DNA of 64,000 bases from assembly GCA_028724885.1 (NCBI GenBank), contig JAQYTJ010000036.1, positions 1 through 64,000 of the forward strand, read 5' to 3'. This DNA is from Bacteroidales bacterium (GTDB lineage Bacteria; Bacteroidota; Bacteroidia; Bacteroidales; UBA932). A program made the translations under genes and the position numbers. Under the pieces are notes generated by a model. The model was not told where the DNA came from. It did not search any database and worked only from the letters and a program-made list of their open reading frames with translations. This document shows, piece by piece, positions 1-9,109 of this stretch; within the stretch, counting starts at the first letter, position 1, and each line of letters starts with the position of its first letter.

Positions 1-58
1 CAAACTCCTAGGCGATGATCTATCGCATCCCCCCACGGTCATTGACTATCCAGTTTCC

Positions 59-664
59 CTATCTCTTTACCATTAGCGGAACGCTTGAGAAGCCTTCCGG
101 ACGGTCATACAGTTCGCAATGGCAGTCTCCGAGGTGCTTGACCTTAAATCCGTTGGCCTTGTATTCCTCATAATTGAAGGCATTGAGCTCTTCGATGGCG
201 ATCCGATGGAACTTGTCGAAGTCGGGCCACCATTCCCAGCCGCTTCCGAAATCGTTGTACAGGAAAGCATCGGCACACTGCTTTCCAAGCTCGGGTGTCA
301 CATAGAACGCACCCATCGCAAGGACATTGACACCGTTTCCGGTAATGGCTCGAAAAGCGGCGGGAACGGACTCGACTACTCCTGCGTGGACACCAGGACA
401 CTTGCTTGCGGCGATGTGGATGCCCATGCCGGTTCCGCAGAAAATGAGCGCTCTTTCAAACTCTTTCTCGGTGATCATTGCGCCAACGCGAAGGCCGATG
501 CGGTGGAACATGAGTTCTGTATCTTCGGGATCCGAATCTTCCTTCACGCCGATGTCGGTCACCGTCCAGCCTTTCTTTTCTAGGTACTCTTTGATGGCTT
601 CTTTGAGTGGATAGCCTGCAAAATCAGCGGCCATCAGAATCTGTTTGTCTGCAACTTTTTTCAT
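59..664 (-). CDS. RpiB/LacA/LacB-family sugar-phosphate isomerase
   Basis: Predicted cytosolic aldose-ketose sugar-phosphate isomerase of the RpiB/LacAB fold. Seen: the N-terminal strand-helix segment ILMAADFAGYPLKEAI and the family signature CGTGMGIHIAASKCPGV around residues 75-92. The protein is 201 aa, whereas RpiB is usually about 145-150 aa, and the extra ~50 residues form a C-terminal tail with a CHCELYDRPEG segment that I cannot assign. It lies 54 nt downstream of the GH78 rhamnosidase on the same strand, so it is probably the second gene of that PUL1 unit and acts on a sugar phosphate derived from the imported glycan. The actual substrate (ribose, allose or another sugar phosphate) is not evident from sequence. 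Confidence 0.82.
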   Translation of the reverse strand: MKKVADKQILMAADFAGYPLKEAIKEYLEKKGWTVTDIGVKEDSDPEDTELMFHRIGLRVGAMITEKEFERALIFCGTGMGIHIAASKCPGVHAGVVESVPAAFRAITGNGVNVLAMGAFYVTPELGKQCADAFLYNDFGSGWEWWPDFDKFHRIAIEELNAFNYEEYKANGFKVKHLGDCHCELYDRPEGFSSVPLMVKR

Positions 665-718
665 TTTTGTGGTTGTTTAATTGATTATGAATGTGTTATC
701 TATCTAGTTTAAGGTAGA

Positions 719-3343
719 CTATTTCAAAATAGACTTGAAACGATGCTCCCCTGATCCCACCTCATGAACTATGTCGCCCTTTGCCGAAGGCAGGACGACA
801 GTTGCGCGCGAGTTTGCGGGGATTGTCACTTCCAGCATCAGCGTGTGTCCTTTTTTCTTCCAGGCGCTTCGGATCGTTCCTTTCACCGTCTTCAGTTCAC
901 CTTCAGCAAAATCCATTTCAGTGAAGATGTAAGGACGGATTGTGAAGTGTTCGAACGCGGGGTGGTCAACATCCGGATTGATGCCGACAACATACTTGTA
1001 GAGCCATGATCCCACGGATCCCATCATCGGATGGTTGTGGGAATTCATCGCATCTCCTGTCAGGTATTCCCAGCGCTCCCAGAGCGTTGTCGCACCATTA
1101 GCCAGCATGAAGCCCCAGCTCGGATAGGTGGTCTGCGTGGCTATCCGGTAGGCTTCCTCGGCATGCCCGTGCTCTGTAAGCTGTTCAAGTAGGTATTTCG
1201 TGCAGAGATTGCCTGTCGTGAGGTGGTAGCCATGCGCTTTCACGTCGGCTGCGAGGTTGTCCACGACACGCTGGATTTTGTCTTTAGGCACAATACCCAA
1301 GAACAGGGCGAAGGAATTGGATGCCTGATTGTTCGAGGCGTAACCGCCTGTGGATTCGTTCCAATATTCCCGGTTGAAAGCAATGGCTATTTCAGCAGCC
1401 ATGGATGCATAACGAGAAGCATCGGCAGACCGTCCCGTCACCTTTGCCATTTCAGACAATAGCGTTGCACCATAGTAGAGATAGCCCGTCGACATAAGCA
1501 GGCCAGGCGTGTCGCGTGAAACGGCAGAGCCTGGGGTGACGGCGAAGGCATCGGGGGGACACCAGTCACCGTAGTAACTGTAGTCCACAATGCCGTTGTT
1601 CGTGCGTGAATACAGGTAATCTATCCAAGCCTTCATGTCATCGAAATGCTTTCGGATCAACTGGGCGTTGCCGTAGAACTGGTAACTCTTGTAAGCCATC
1701 AGCAGGAAGCTGACGCAGACTGGATCGGCAGGACGTGCGCCGAAACGGAAAGGTGCTGCACATGTGATGGTGCCGTTTTCATCCTGCGTATCTACGACAT
1801 CCAGAAAAAATTTCGGATAGAACCGGGCCATGTTAAAAGTATATATTTCCTGATCAATGCGGGCCGTCAAGTCGTTCAGCCACCCCATGCGCTCGTCGCG
1901 CTGAGGGCAGTCGGTAGGGATACTGTGCAGATTGGCTGACTCTGTATTGACGACCATGCGGTAGATGTCATTCAGCAGTTGGTTGCTGCAACTAAAATGG
2001 CCCGTGCGTTGTACAGCGGTACGCACGACCTTGATTTTAAGATCCTCTTTCCCTGGAGCCTTGTCCAAACCCTCGATCTGCACATAGCGGAAGCCGTGGT
2101 AGGTAAACTTCGGCTCCCAGAACTGTGGCTCGTCACTGTCAAGAATGAAACTGTCCTCCGCTTTGGCGTTTCTGAGATTGTCCTGGTTGACCAATCCGTT
2201 GTCACTGAGTGTTTCGGCGAATCGGAGTGTCACTTTCCGTCCGGACATGCCGCTAACACGCAGGGCAGCCCATCCGGCCAAGTTCCGCCCGGCATCTGCG
2301 ACATAAATATGGTGTGCCGGCTCACGAATGGAGACAGGAGTCAGGGTTTCAACGATTTCGATTGGTTCCACCTGCTGGGACACCATGCGTCCCACAGGTT
2401 CGTCTGTGTTGTAGGCAAATCCCCACAGTTTGTTCATTAAACCTTGCGGATAGGACGGCTTGTACGTTTCAGGATTCTCCTCGCGTGCGTCGAAGCGTTC
2501 ACCATCGTACACGCTGGAATACATCGTGGGTCCGGTGGTAATCGCACGCAGCTCATTCGAAGTGACCAGAATTTCGGATTCGTCTTCAAGCAGGGCATGC
2601 ATCTGGAAGCGCAATCTTGGCGTACCGTACCACCCAGGGGCGACAGTCACGACAATCGTGTTGGGTTCTGCAGCATTAAAGCAGTCAGAAACGTCGTATG
2701 TTGCGTAATAGATGTGTTTACTGTACGTGCTCTGTGCAGGATCAAGCACATGATTGCCGACCTTCTTATGATTTATCTCAAGCTCGTAGAAGCCTAGACC
2801 GGCGATGTAGACTCTCGCTTCCTTGACCTTCTTACCTGGAGCGAACGTATTCTTGAAATAGAGTACGCGGCCCGGCATCCCACCGGCGTAGCCGATCCAT
2901 CCACCCACCCAATCGCGCTCATTCAGCAGTCCCATTTCGAAGAATGCTGGTTCGGACCAATCCGTAACGGTCTTCTTATCTGTCCACATGCGGACTTTCC
3001 AATAATACTTTCTGCGGCTTTTCAATTCCTTTCCGTCGTATGTTACGCCTGCAGACTTGGCAGATAGTTGCTTTCCGCTGTCCCAGACATCCCCCTCGTC
3101 CGCCGAAAGCAATTCCCGTGAACTGGACACAAGTATTTGATAGGCTGTCTGCATCGTGTTCTCCGTATTAGAGACGATGCGCCAGCTGAACTGAGGATGG
3201 GCATCATCGATTCCAAGAGGGGCAGCTTGATAGTTGCATTCTAAACCCGTCACGTTAATTTCGGGGTTTTGGGCATGCAATGGGGAAATATTCAGCGCAA
3301 TTCCAAAAAGACAAATAAGCAAAGGAAGATGTTTACTGATCAT
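719..3343 (-). CDS. GH78 alpha-L-rhamnosidase, secreted
   Basis: Predicted glycoside hydrolase family 78 enzyme that removes terminal alpha-L-rhamnose. The 874 aa protein has a signal peptide ending near residue 24 (PLHAQ), an N-terminal Ig-like domain starting around INVTGLECNYQ with the family phrase PQFSWRI, beta-sandwich domains, and an (alpha/alpha)6 catalytic domain. The catalytic domain carries the hallmark DCPQRDERMGW motif, which includes acidic residues of the active site, and is followed by a C-terminal beta-sandwich. It is full length for the family. It is transcribed divergently from the hybrid two-component regulator, and a TAATTTTG -7 box lies about 27 nt upstream of the start. 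Its presence suggests that the PUL1 substrate contains rhamnose. Confidence 0.92.
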   Translation of the reverse strand: MISKHLPLLICLFGIALNISPLHAQNPEINVTGLECNYQAAPLGIDDAHPQFSWRIVSNTENTMQTAYQILVSSSRELLSADEGDVWDSGKQLSAKSAGVTYDGKELKSRRKYYWKVRMWTDKKTVTDWSEPAFFEMGLLNERDWVGGWIGYAGGMPGRVLYFKNTFAPGKKVKEARVYIAGLGFYELEINHKKVGNHVLDPAQSTYSKHIYYATYDVSDCFNAAEPNTIVVTVAPGWYGTPRLRFQMHALLEDESEILVTSNELRAITTGPTMYSSVYDGERFDAREENPETYKPSYPQGLMNKLWGFAYNTDEPVGRMVSQQVEPIEIVETLTPVSIREPAHHIYVADAGRNLAGWAALRVSGMSGRKVTLRFAETLSDNGLVNQDNLRNAKAEDSFILDSDEPQFWEPKFTYHGFRYVQIEGLDKAPGKEDLKIKVVRTAVQRTGHFSCSNQLLNDIYRMVVNTESANLHSIPTDCPQRDERMGWLNDLTARIDQEIYTFNMARFYPKFFLDVVDTQDENGTITCAAPFRFGARPADPVCVSFLLMAYKSYQFYGNAQLIRKHFDDMKAWIDYLYSRTNNGIVDYSYYGDWCPPDAFAVTPGSAVSRDTPGLLMSTGYLYYGATLLSEMAKVTGRSADASRYASMAAEIAIAFNREYWNESTGGYASNNQASNSFALFLGIVPKDKIQRVVDNLAADVKAHGYHLTTGNLCTKYLLEQLTEHGHAEEAYRIATQTTYPSWGFMLANGATTLWERWEYLTGDAMNSHNHPMMGSVGSWLYKYVVGINPDVDHPAFEHFTIRPYIFTEMDFAEGELKTVKGTIRSAWKKKGHTLMLEVTIPANSRATVVLPSAKGDIVHEVGSGEHRFKSILK

Positions 3344-3369
3344 ATAGCTTCTGAAACAATTATTTATGA

Positions 3370-3377
3370 CAAAATTA
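3370..3377 (-). promoter_or_regulatory. -7 promoter element of the GH78 unit
   Basis: On the minus strand this reads TAATTTTG, matching the Bacteroidota -7 consensus TAnnTTTG. It lies 26 nt before the GH78 start codon. There is no good TTG at -33. Instead, 21 nt further upstream begins the 34-bp element shared with the other PUL1 promoter, as expected for an activator-dependent promoter. Confidence 0.5.
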
Positions 3378-3398
3378 ACGATTAATCCTCCCCGTCAC

Positions 3399-3432
3399 TT
3401 GTAAATTCCATTCTATTTTTTGAACTTTTCGG
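3399..3432. promoter_or_regulatory. Candidate PUL1 operator, copy A
   Basis: This 34-bp element is gaplessly alignable to 17563-17596 with 28 identical positions; the core is TTTTTTGAACTTT followed by a CGG. It sits between the divergent GH78 and regulator genes, 21 nt upstream of the GH78 -7 box. Copy B has almost the same spacing (22 nt) to the weaker -7 box of the GH71/99-like/SusCD operon. I infer that it is the binding site of the PUL1 hybrid two-component regulator. The A/T-rich part inflates the identity, but the GAACTTTnCGG core is not low complexity. Confidence 0.55.
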
Positions 3433-3473
3433 TTATTATCGTAGGAAAATGAACAGCCATCACAAATTCTTAC

Positions 3474-3481
3474 TAATTTTG
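3474..3481 (+). promoter_or_regulatory. -7 element of the hybrid regulator gene
   Basis: TAATTTTG matches TAnnTTTG and lies 23 nt before the ATG at 3505. No convincing -33 TTG is visible at the expected distance. Operator copy A lies 41 nt upstream, so autoregulation is possible. Confidence 0.4.
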
Positions 3482-3504
3482 TCGTAAGTGAAATGGACTA
3501 AGAC

Positions 3505-6500
3505 ATGGCCAAGCTACTGAGAACTCTGTCGGCATGTGTGATGTTCAGCCTCATTTCAATGGCGTTCATCTTTCACGGCTTAGCACAAAATCCGTACGGT
3601 ACGAACATTTCAACGAACCTTTCTTTTCAGGACGTAAATGCATTCGCACAGGATTCGCTGGGTTACATGTGGGTGGCGACGCTGGGAGGCCTGAATCGTT
3701 ACAACGGGTATGAATTCAAGCAGTTCGTGCATGATTCTTCCGACCCAGGATCCTTACCCGACAACTTCGTGTTCTCGTTGTTTGTGGATTCGGCAGGAAA
3801 TCTGTGGGTAGGAACGGCAGCCGGTGTCTGCCGATACGATTTCGACACCGAAACTTTCATTGCCTACGCAGGAGTTCCGACTTCCATGACCACGTATGGT
3901 TTTTTCGAGGATCACACTGGCCAAATCTGGACTGCGACGGCAATAGGTCCGGGCCTCATAAATCCGGACAGCTGCATAGTGAAATTCTCTGGACCTCAGA
4001 AAAATGTCAAGCAGTTCTGGGAAGATGATGGCAAGCATCTGTGGATGGGCCTTGCAGAAAGACAGGGGCTGGCCGTCAGGAAAAATGGAATTTCTTGGGA
4101 CTTTTACGTGCTTCCCGGTGACAGACAGGTCAACTGCATGTATGCTGATCCCCATGGCATCTGGTGGCTCGGGACTAACTATGGCATTGTTCTTTTCAAT
4201 CCCGACACCTTTTCGTTCAGTCTTCCCGGATCCATGTTCCCAGCTGAATCAGGGTTGAACAAATCGCATGTTACGTTCATCAAGGAAATAGAACCCATGA
4301 AAGTAATGATCGGCACGGAAACCGAAGGGTTCTACCTGTACGACTTGATGACCAAGGAACTCAGTCACAACATTCCAGCTCGGTACAATCCGCGCAATTC
4401 CTCCCAATTGCACACTTGCTATGTGGACTGGCAAAAGAATGTCTGGATCGGTACCTATGACAAAGGAATCGTGGTTGGAAACAAGCAGTCGGACTACTTC
4501 AATCCGGACAAGCCGCTCAGCGACAAGATAAAAGAACAATTTGTTACGCGAGTTGTGGAAGATCATGATGGGAGTCTCTGGATTGGAACTCGCTACAACG
4601 GTCTCTACAGATATACAAAATCCGGGAAATTCAATTTTTATAGTGTCTCCGACCTGCTTCCAGACAACAGTGAATTCCTAGAGGTTGTCTACGTTGATTC
4701 CCAAAGCAGAGTCTGGATTGCCTTCCAGTCCAAGCTAGTCGTTGCAAGTGTCAATCCGGATGGTAAAATCCGTATCAATCGACGTCTGGACATCGACAAC
4801 GTTCGGGTCATCAAAGAAGATCAAAACCATAATTTCTGGCTCGGAACTTGGAACGGCCTCTACAAAGCGACATCCGACCTGTCATTTACACTTGTCGGCA
4901 GCACGCAGTCCTCCAACATCACTGACATATACGTCAAGGATTCGGGAGATGTCCTCTATTCATCATACGGCATCGGTGTTTATGAGATCAAAAGGAATGG
5001 CTCTGTCCCGGTTCAGCTCTTTTCCCCCGAAGGTGATCTCATGACTTCCAAAAACGTCATCACACTGTTCATAGACAGCCAGAACCGTCTTTGGATGGGA
5101 AGCTATGGCAACGGCCTGCTATGCAGATCTGCCGGCCGATTGATTCGGATGACAACTGCAGACGGACTCTCCAACAACAATGTCCTATGTATTAAGGAGG
5201 ACTTCCGCGGAGACATATGGGCGAGTACTTCGCACGGCATTTCCCGATTGAAACCGAATGGCGACGGCTTTTCCGTCACCAATTTCTACAGCAACGACAT
5301 CCTGCCCGGGGATCAGTACCACGAAAAATCAGGCTGCAGGACATCTGACGGTATGATCTTCTTCGGCGGAAACCACGGACTAACTTTCTTCAACCCCTCC
5401 AGCTTTGCCTCGAACAGCACGCCTCCACTGATCCACATCGAAGATCTGAAAATTCATAACCATAGCGTTCGACCGGCTCTCGAAGGATCCGTACTTTCGA
5501 GAAGCATCTTGTTTACCGATGCAATCGTCCTGGATCATCGTCAGAGGATGATTTCCCTAGACTATGCCGGCATTGACTTCTACACGTCCAACAATCTGAC
5601 CTACAAATATCGCCTGGACGGTTTCGACGAGAACTGGAACTATGTCGGGACTTACCGCAGGGCATCTTATTCCAATCTGCCCCCCGGGACATATACATTC
5701 CGAGTTAGTGCAATCAACGAAGAGGGGGTAGAAAGCAAGGCTCCAGCTTCGCTGATGATAACGGTCAAATCTGCCCCTTGGTTTACCTGGAGAGCCTGGG
5801 CTGCCTATTCTTCAATTCTGGCGTGTCTCGTATTCTTTTTGTTGAGGGCCTTTCTGAACGCTCGCCTCAATAAGCAGCGCGCAGAAATGGAACACAATGA
5901 AAAAGAACGTGAAAAGGAAATCGCCAAGATGAAAATCACGTTTTTCACCAACATTTCCCATGAGCTCCGGACACCACTGACGCTCATCTCCGCTCCGCTG
6001 GAGAAGCTCCTTGGCAATAAAGACATGGATGCGGAAAGCCATAGACAGATCGCCGTAGCCGACCGGAACGCCAACCGGATGCATCATTTGATCAACCAGC
6101 TGATGGATGTAGTAAAGATAGAGAACGGAGTCCTTTCCTTGCATGTTAAGGAGACAAATATCATGGATTTACTCTCCAAAATCCATGAGTCTTTCAACTA
6201 CGTTGCAAATCAGAAGGGCATTGAGCTGGCGTTCCAGCCGCACACGCCAAGTTTGATGATTCTGGTTGACGCAGACAAAGTAGAAACCATCCTTTACAAT
6301 TTGGTGTCTAATGCAATCAAGCATACGCCGAGAACCGGATGCGTGACTATCAGCACCCGGACCTGCGGTGACTATCTAGAGATCTCCGTTTCCGATACGG
6401 GGGAGGGAGTCCCGCCCGAAAAGCTCGGAGAGCTGTTCGTCAGATACCGGATTGTTAACGGCTCTCCTGACTACAGCGGCAATGGGATCGGCCTGCATTA

Positions 6501-7479
6501 CACTAAGACGCTTGTTGAAAAGCACAAAGGAAACATCTCCGCGCGCATTCGGCCCGGAGGCGGAATGGTTTTCTCTTTCACGCTGCCGATGAGCGATGTG
6601 TATTCAGACCAAGAGCAGGAAAACTTAGTGGAAGAAGTCAGTCCTTCTCTGACTGCGAAGGAATCTCCTGCGATACGTGTCGAACGCAAGTCCGACGGAG
6701 AAAAAAGCGGCAGCATTCTCGTCGTCGAGGACAACGTGGAACTTCGGCAATTTATTGTCGGCCTTCTGTCCGACACCTATAAAGTCAATGAATCGCAAGA
6801 CGGCCTGGAAGCGCTGGAATGCATGAAGCATGCACCCGTCGACCTGATCTTGAGCGATGTCATTATGCCAGGTCTGTCAGGCTATGAGCTTTGCGCTCGT
6901 GTCAAACAGAATCCGGAATTCTGTCACATCCCGGTCGTGCTTCTGACTGCAAAGACATCGATACCGGAGCAAATCAAAGGTCTGGAAACCGGAGCGGATG
7001 CCTATATCTGCAAGCCTTTCAACATCGATTATCTCCTGTTGACCATCAGGAACTTACTGCACAGGAAGGATCTGCTCAGGCAGTACTTCTCCATGCCGGA
7101 ATCCGAAATTGCCCGTCCCATTCAGGAGTCTTTGAGCAAGCACGATCAAGCCTTCCTTGACAAGCTGACGAAACTGGTGACGAATGAATTGTCCAACGCC
7201 GACCTGAATGTCGACCAGATAGCAGTTACCTTGGGATATAGCAGAACAATTCTCTATCGCAAGATTAAAGGTCTTACGAATCTTTCTCCCAACGATTTCG
7301 TCAGGAACTATCGGTTTAAGCGTGCTGCGGAATTGATCGCAGAAGGCTCCCTCTCGCTTGTAGAGGTTGCAGAACAGACCGGCTTCGCTTCTTATTCCTA
7401 TTTCTCAAAAGCGTTCAAGCGGCATTTCGGAGTCACTCCTAAGGAATATCAGGCGAAGAAAAGCCCTGGAATCAAGTGA
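3505..7479 (+). CDS. Hybrid two-component system regulator (HTCS) of PUL1
   Basis: One-protein sensor and transcription factor that detects a glycan breakdown product in the periplasm and activates the PUL. Domains in the 1324 aa: signal/anchor at the N-terminus (to about residue 27); a long beta-propeller sensor made of repeats such as LWVGTAAGV and LWIGTRYNGL; a Y_Y_Y domain near 690-755 (YKYRLDGFDENW); a membrane segment near 760-790; a histidine kinase dimerisation domain with SHELRTP, phospho-acceptor His819; an HATPase with NLVSNAIKH; a receiver domain with ILVVEDN and phospho-acceptor Asp1118 (LILSDVIMP); and a C-terminal AraC-type helix-turn-helix (about 1215-1320). All key residues are present. 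The gene is convergent with the SGNH gene and divergent from GH78. Confidence 0.95.
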   Translation: MAKLLRTLSACVMFSLISMAFIFHGLAQNPYGTNISTNLSFQDVNAFAQDSLGYMWVATLGGLNRYNGYEFKQFVHDSSDPGSLPDNFVFSLFVDSAGNLWVGTAAGVCRYDFDTETFIAYAGVPTSMTTYGFFEDHTGQIWTATAIGPGLINPDSCIVKFSGPQKNVKQFWEDDGKHLWMGLAERQGLAVRKNGISWDFYVLPGDRQVNCMYADPHGIWWLGTNYGIVLFNPDTFSFSLPGSMFPAESGLNKSHVTFIKEIEPMKVMIGTETEGFYLYDLMTKELSHNIPARYNPRNSSQLHTCYVDWQKNVWIGTYDKGIVVGNKQSDYFNPDKPLSDKIKEQFVTRVVEDHDGSLWIGTRYNGLYRYTKSGKFNFYSVSDLLPDNSEFLEVVYVDSQSRVWIAFQSKLVVASVNPDGKIRINRRLDIDNVRVIKEDQNHNFWLGTWNGLYKATSDLSFTLVGSTQSSNITDIYVKDSGDVLYSSYGIGVYEIKRNGSVPVQLFSPEGDLMTSKNVITLFIDSQNRLWMGSYGNGLLCRSAGRLIRMTTADGLSNNNVLCIKEDFRGDIWASTSHGISRLKPNGDGFSVTNFYSNDILPGDQYHEKSGCRTSDGMIFFGGNHGLTFFNPSSFASNSTPPLIHIEDLKIHNHSVRPALEGSVLSRSILFTDAIVLDHRQRMISLDYAGIDFYTSNNLTYKYRLDGFDENWNYVGTYRRASYSNLPPGTYTFRVSAINEEGVESKAPASLMITVKSAPWFTWRAWAAYSSILACLVFFLLRAFLNARLNKQRAEMEHNEKEREKEIAKMKITFFTNISHELRTPLTLISAPLEKLLGNKDMDAESHRQIAVADRNANRMHHLINQLMDVVKIENGVLSLHVKETNIMDLLSKIHESFNYVANQKGIELAFQPHTPSLMILVDADKVETILYNLVSNAIKHTPRTGCVTISTRTCGDYLEISVSDTGEGVPPEKLGELFVRYRIVNGSPDYSGNGIGLHYTKTLVEKHKGNISARIRPGGGMVFSFTLPMSDVYSDQEQENLVEEVSPSLTAKESPAIRVERKSDGEKSGSILVVEDNVELRQFIVGLLSDTYKVNESQDGLEALECMKHAPVDLILSDVIMPGLSGYELCARVKQNPEFCHIPVVLLTAKTSIPEQIKGLETGADAYICKPFNIDYLLLTIRNLLHRKDLLRQYFSMPESEIARPIQESLSKHDQAFLDKLTKLVTNELSNADLNVDQIAVTLGYSRTILYRKIKGLTNLSPNDFVRNYRFKRAAELIAEGSLSLVEVAEQTGFASYSYFSKAFKRHFGVTPKEYQAKKSPGIK

Positions 7480-7520
7480 ATGCTCCTTCGATCTGCGTTC
7501 TCCCTCCCCTCAACTCAGCA

Positions 7521-7560
7521 GAAAGCAGCCCCTGATAAAAAAGCTTTTTTCATTGCTTTG
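7521..7560. terminator. Possible bidirectional terminator between convergent genes
   Basis: Between the regulator (plus) and SGNH hydrolase (minus) stop codons lies the perfect palindrome AAAAAAGCTTTTTT (7537-7550). It is flanked by outer arms AAAGCA (7522-7527) and TGCTTT (7554-7559). The poly-A/poly-T arms would supply a T-run in both directions. The stem is A/T rich, so confidence is modest. Confidence 0.4.
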
Positions 7561-9018
7561 TCATTCATAAATTTCAGGAACATCGATAAGCGTCCGTTCA
7601 TACATCATTTTGCCGCCTTTTCCGTTCGGATGGTGGTAAATCTGCCATCCGTAGCTTCCTGAGTAGTCTTCCCAGAACATCATCGACTTGTCCACCTCTT
7701 TCCCGTCTCCTGCGAGTGATGTAGCCAGATCGAAACGGCATCCCTTGATTCCTAACTTGCTGCGGACTTTCTCAATCAGCGCATTGTTCTCGATTTGCGT
7801 GCCGCTCTCATTGCAAGGGATGTTGTTCAGAATCGGAATGGCTCCCTGAGACTTGATGTATCTGACGACTTCCGTCAGGTTCGCTTCTGTATTGCTTCCA
7901 TTGGTGCCGACCGTGACCATAACGTACTTCGCCTCTATGAAAGGAAGTTCATTTTTGATGTAGTCCAGTACTGTCAGGATGGTTCCGCCACCGCGTCCGC
8001 TGGACATGGCATCCCCACCGAGCCGAGCAATGATTCGTTGGGTCCAGGCATGGGGAAAATCCTTGAGAGGGAAGTAGCCTTCGGGTTGCGAGATGGAATC
8101 GCCGTAAAGGAGAAGTTTGACCTTTTTCTTGAGCGAGAACACAGTCAGGCGCTTAATGAGCGCTGATGTTCCCTCCTTCAAGCCGAAGCAGTAGTGGTCC
8201 CACTGCATGCCGACCGAAAATCCTTTTTGTAAAGCTCCCTTTCCGCAGCCACCGGTTCCGTCCATTGTCGCATAGACCTCTGCGCTCTCACGAGTCAGTA
8301 CATCAATGACTCTAACCTTTGCCAGATTGTAGATGTGGTAGATTTCCACTTCATAGTCTCTGTCCCCTTGCAGAAACGGGACAGCTGTCTCGCTTGCGGG
8401 CGCAGTTCCGATTAGAATTTTTTTCTCGGCAACGCTCAGGTAGGCACTGAAATCCCCCATACTGCTCTGGAACAGGACAACTGCATCACCGGAAGGACGA
8501 ACCAGATACCGGATCATTCTCTCGCCAAGCGCATAGAATCGTTCCAGTTTGGCGAGCTTGCCGCATGTGGTCAGGTCAAGCCCTTCGGTCGCATAGCTTC
8601 CTGCATCGTTCAGAAGCAGCTCTGCTGGCCTATTGAGGCTGCAAGGTTTCAGGTTGTACAGCAGGCTCCCTCCAGGATATTCAGGGATAGTGACTGTCAC
8701 GGGGATGACGGTCTTTTCATTCTGGACGCTTACGACGATGTCTGCCTTGCCTGCTTTCTTCGCCTCCACGATTCCGTTGGACACGGAAACGACGGCTACA
8801 TCGGTTGAGGCCCACAGATAGGTCGGCTCGATGGCGACGGACGGGACTGCGGTTGCCGTCAGCTGCACTTTGTCCCCGACTTGAAGGTCGAGCGCAGTGA
8901 CATTAACATGGATGCGCTGAAGTTTGTATTCCGTAGAACGTGACGTTTTGTCACACCCGTTCATGAATATGAAAGAAGAAAAAATCAAAATAATACTGAC
9001 CAGTGTTCTGCAGTACAT
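7561..9018 (-). CDS. SGNH/GDSL-hydrolase lipoprotein with Ig-like (BIG2) domain
   Basis: Predicted surface or periplasmic esterase, perhaps a carbohydrate deacetylase, in PUL1. It has a lipobox with Cys22 (FIFMNGC), a BIG2-like bacterial Ig domain around residues 33-112 (LQVGDKVQLTATAVPS), and a middle beta-rich region (about 115-295) resembling the N-terminal jelly-roll often fused to SGNH enzymes. The C-terminal SGNH domain has block I GDS with Ser308, block III GTNGSN (371-376) and block V YHHPNG with His462/463. The canonical Asp three residues before the block V His is not obvious. It is the last gene of the operon running from 17517. The substrate cannot be read from the sequence. Confidence 0.82.
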   Translation of the reverse strand: MYCRTLVSIILIFSSFIFMNGCDKTSRSTEYKLQRIHVNVTALDLQVGDKVQLTATAVPSVAIEPTYLWASTDVAVVSVSNGIVEAKKAGKADIVVSVQNEKTVIPVTVTIPEYPGGSLLYNLKPCSLNRPAELLLNDAGSYATEGLDLTTCGKLAKLERFYALGERMIRYLVRPSGDAVVLFQSSMGDFSAYLSVAEKKILIGTAPASETAVPFLQGDRDYEVEIYHIYNLAKVRVIDVLTRESAEVYATMDGTGGCGKGALQKGFSVGMQWDHYCFGLKEGTSALIKRLTVFSLKKKVKLLLYGDSISQPEGYFPLKDFPHAWTQRIIARLGGDAMSSGRGGGTILTVLDYIKNELPFIEAKYVMVTVGTNGSNTEANLTEVVRYIKSQGAIPILNNIPCNESGTQIENNALIEKVRSKLGIKGCRFDLATSLAGDGKEVDKSMMFWEDYSGSYGWQIYHHPNGKGGKMMYERTLIDVPEIYE

Positions 9019-9109
9019 GTAATTTGTTTTAAAATTGAGTAGAAAGGGTTGAGGGCTTCAGTGCCAATGACGCTGCTGTTTGTCCTTGGCAGAAAAAGGA
9101 AAAACATTC

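Noticed and set aside
119..583. Plus-strand ORF opposite the RpiB-family gene and similar long antisense ORFs through the window.
   Set aside because: They are shadows of strong coding sequence on the other strand, with no promoter or family match.
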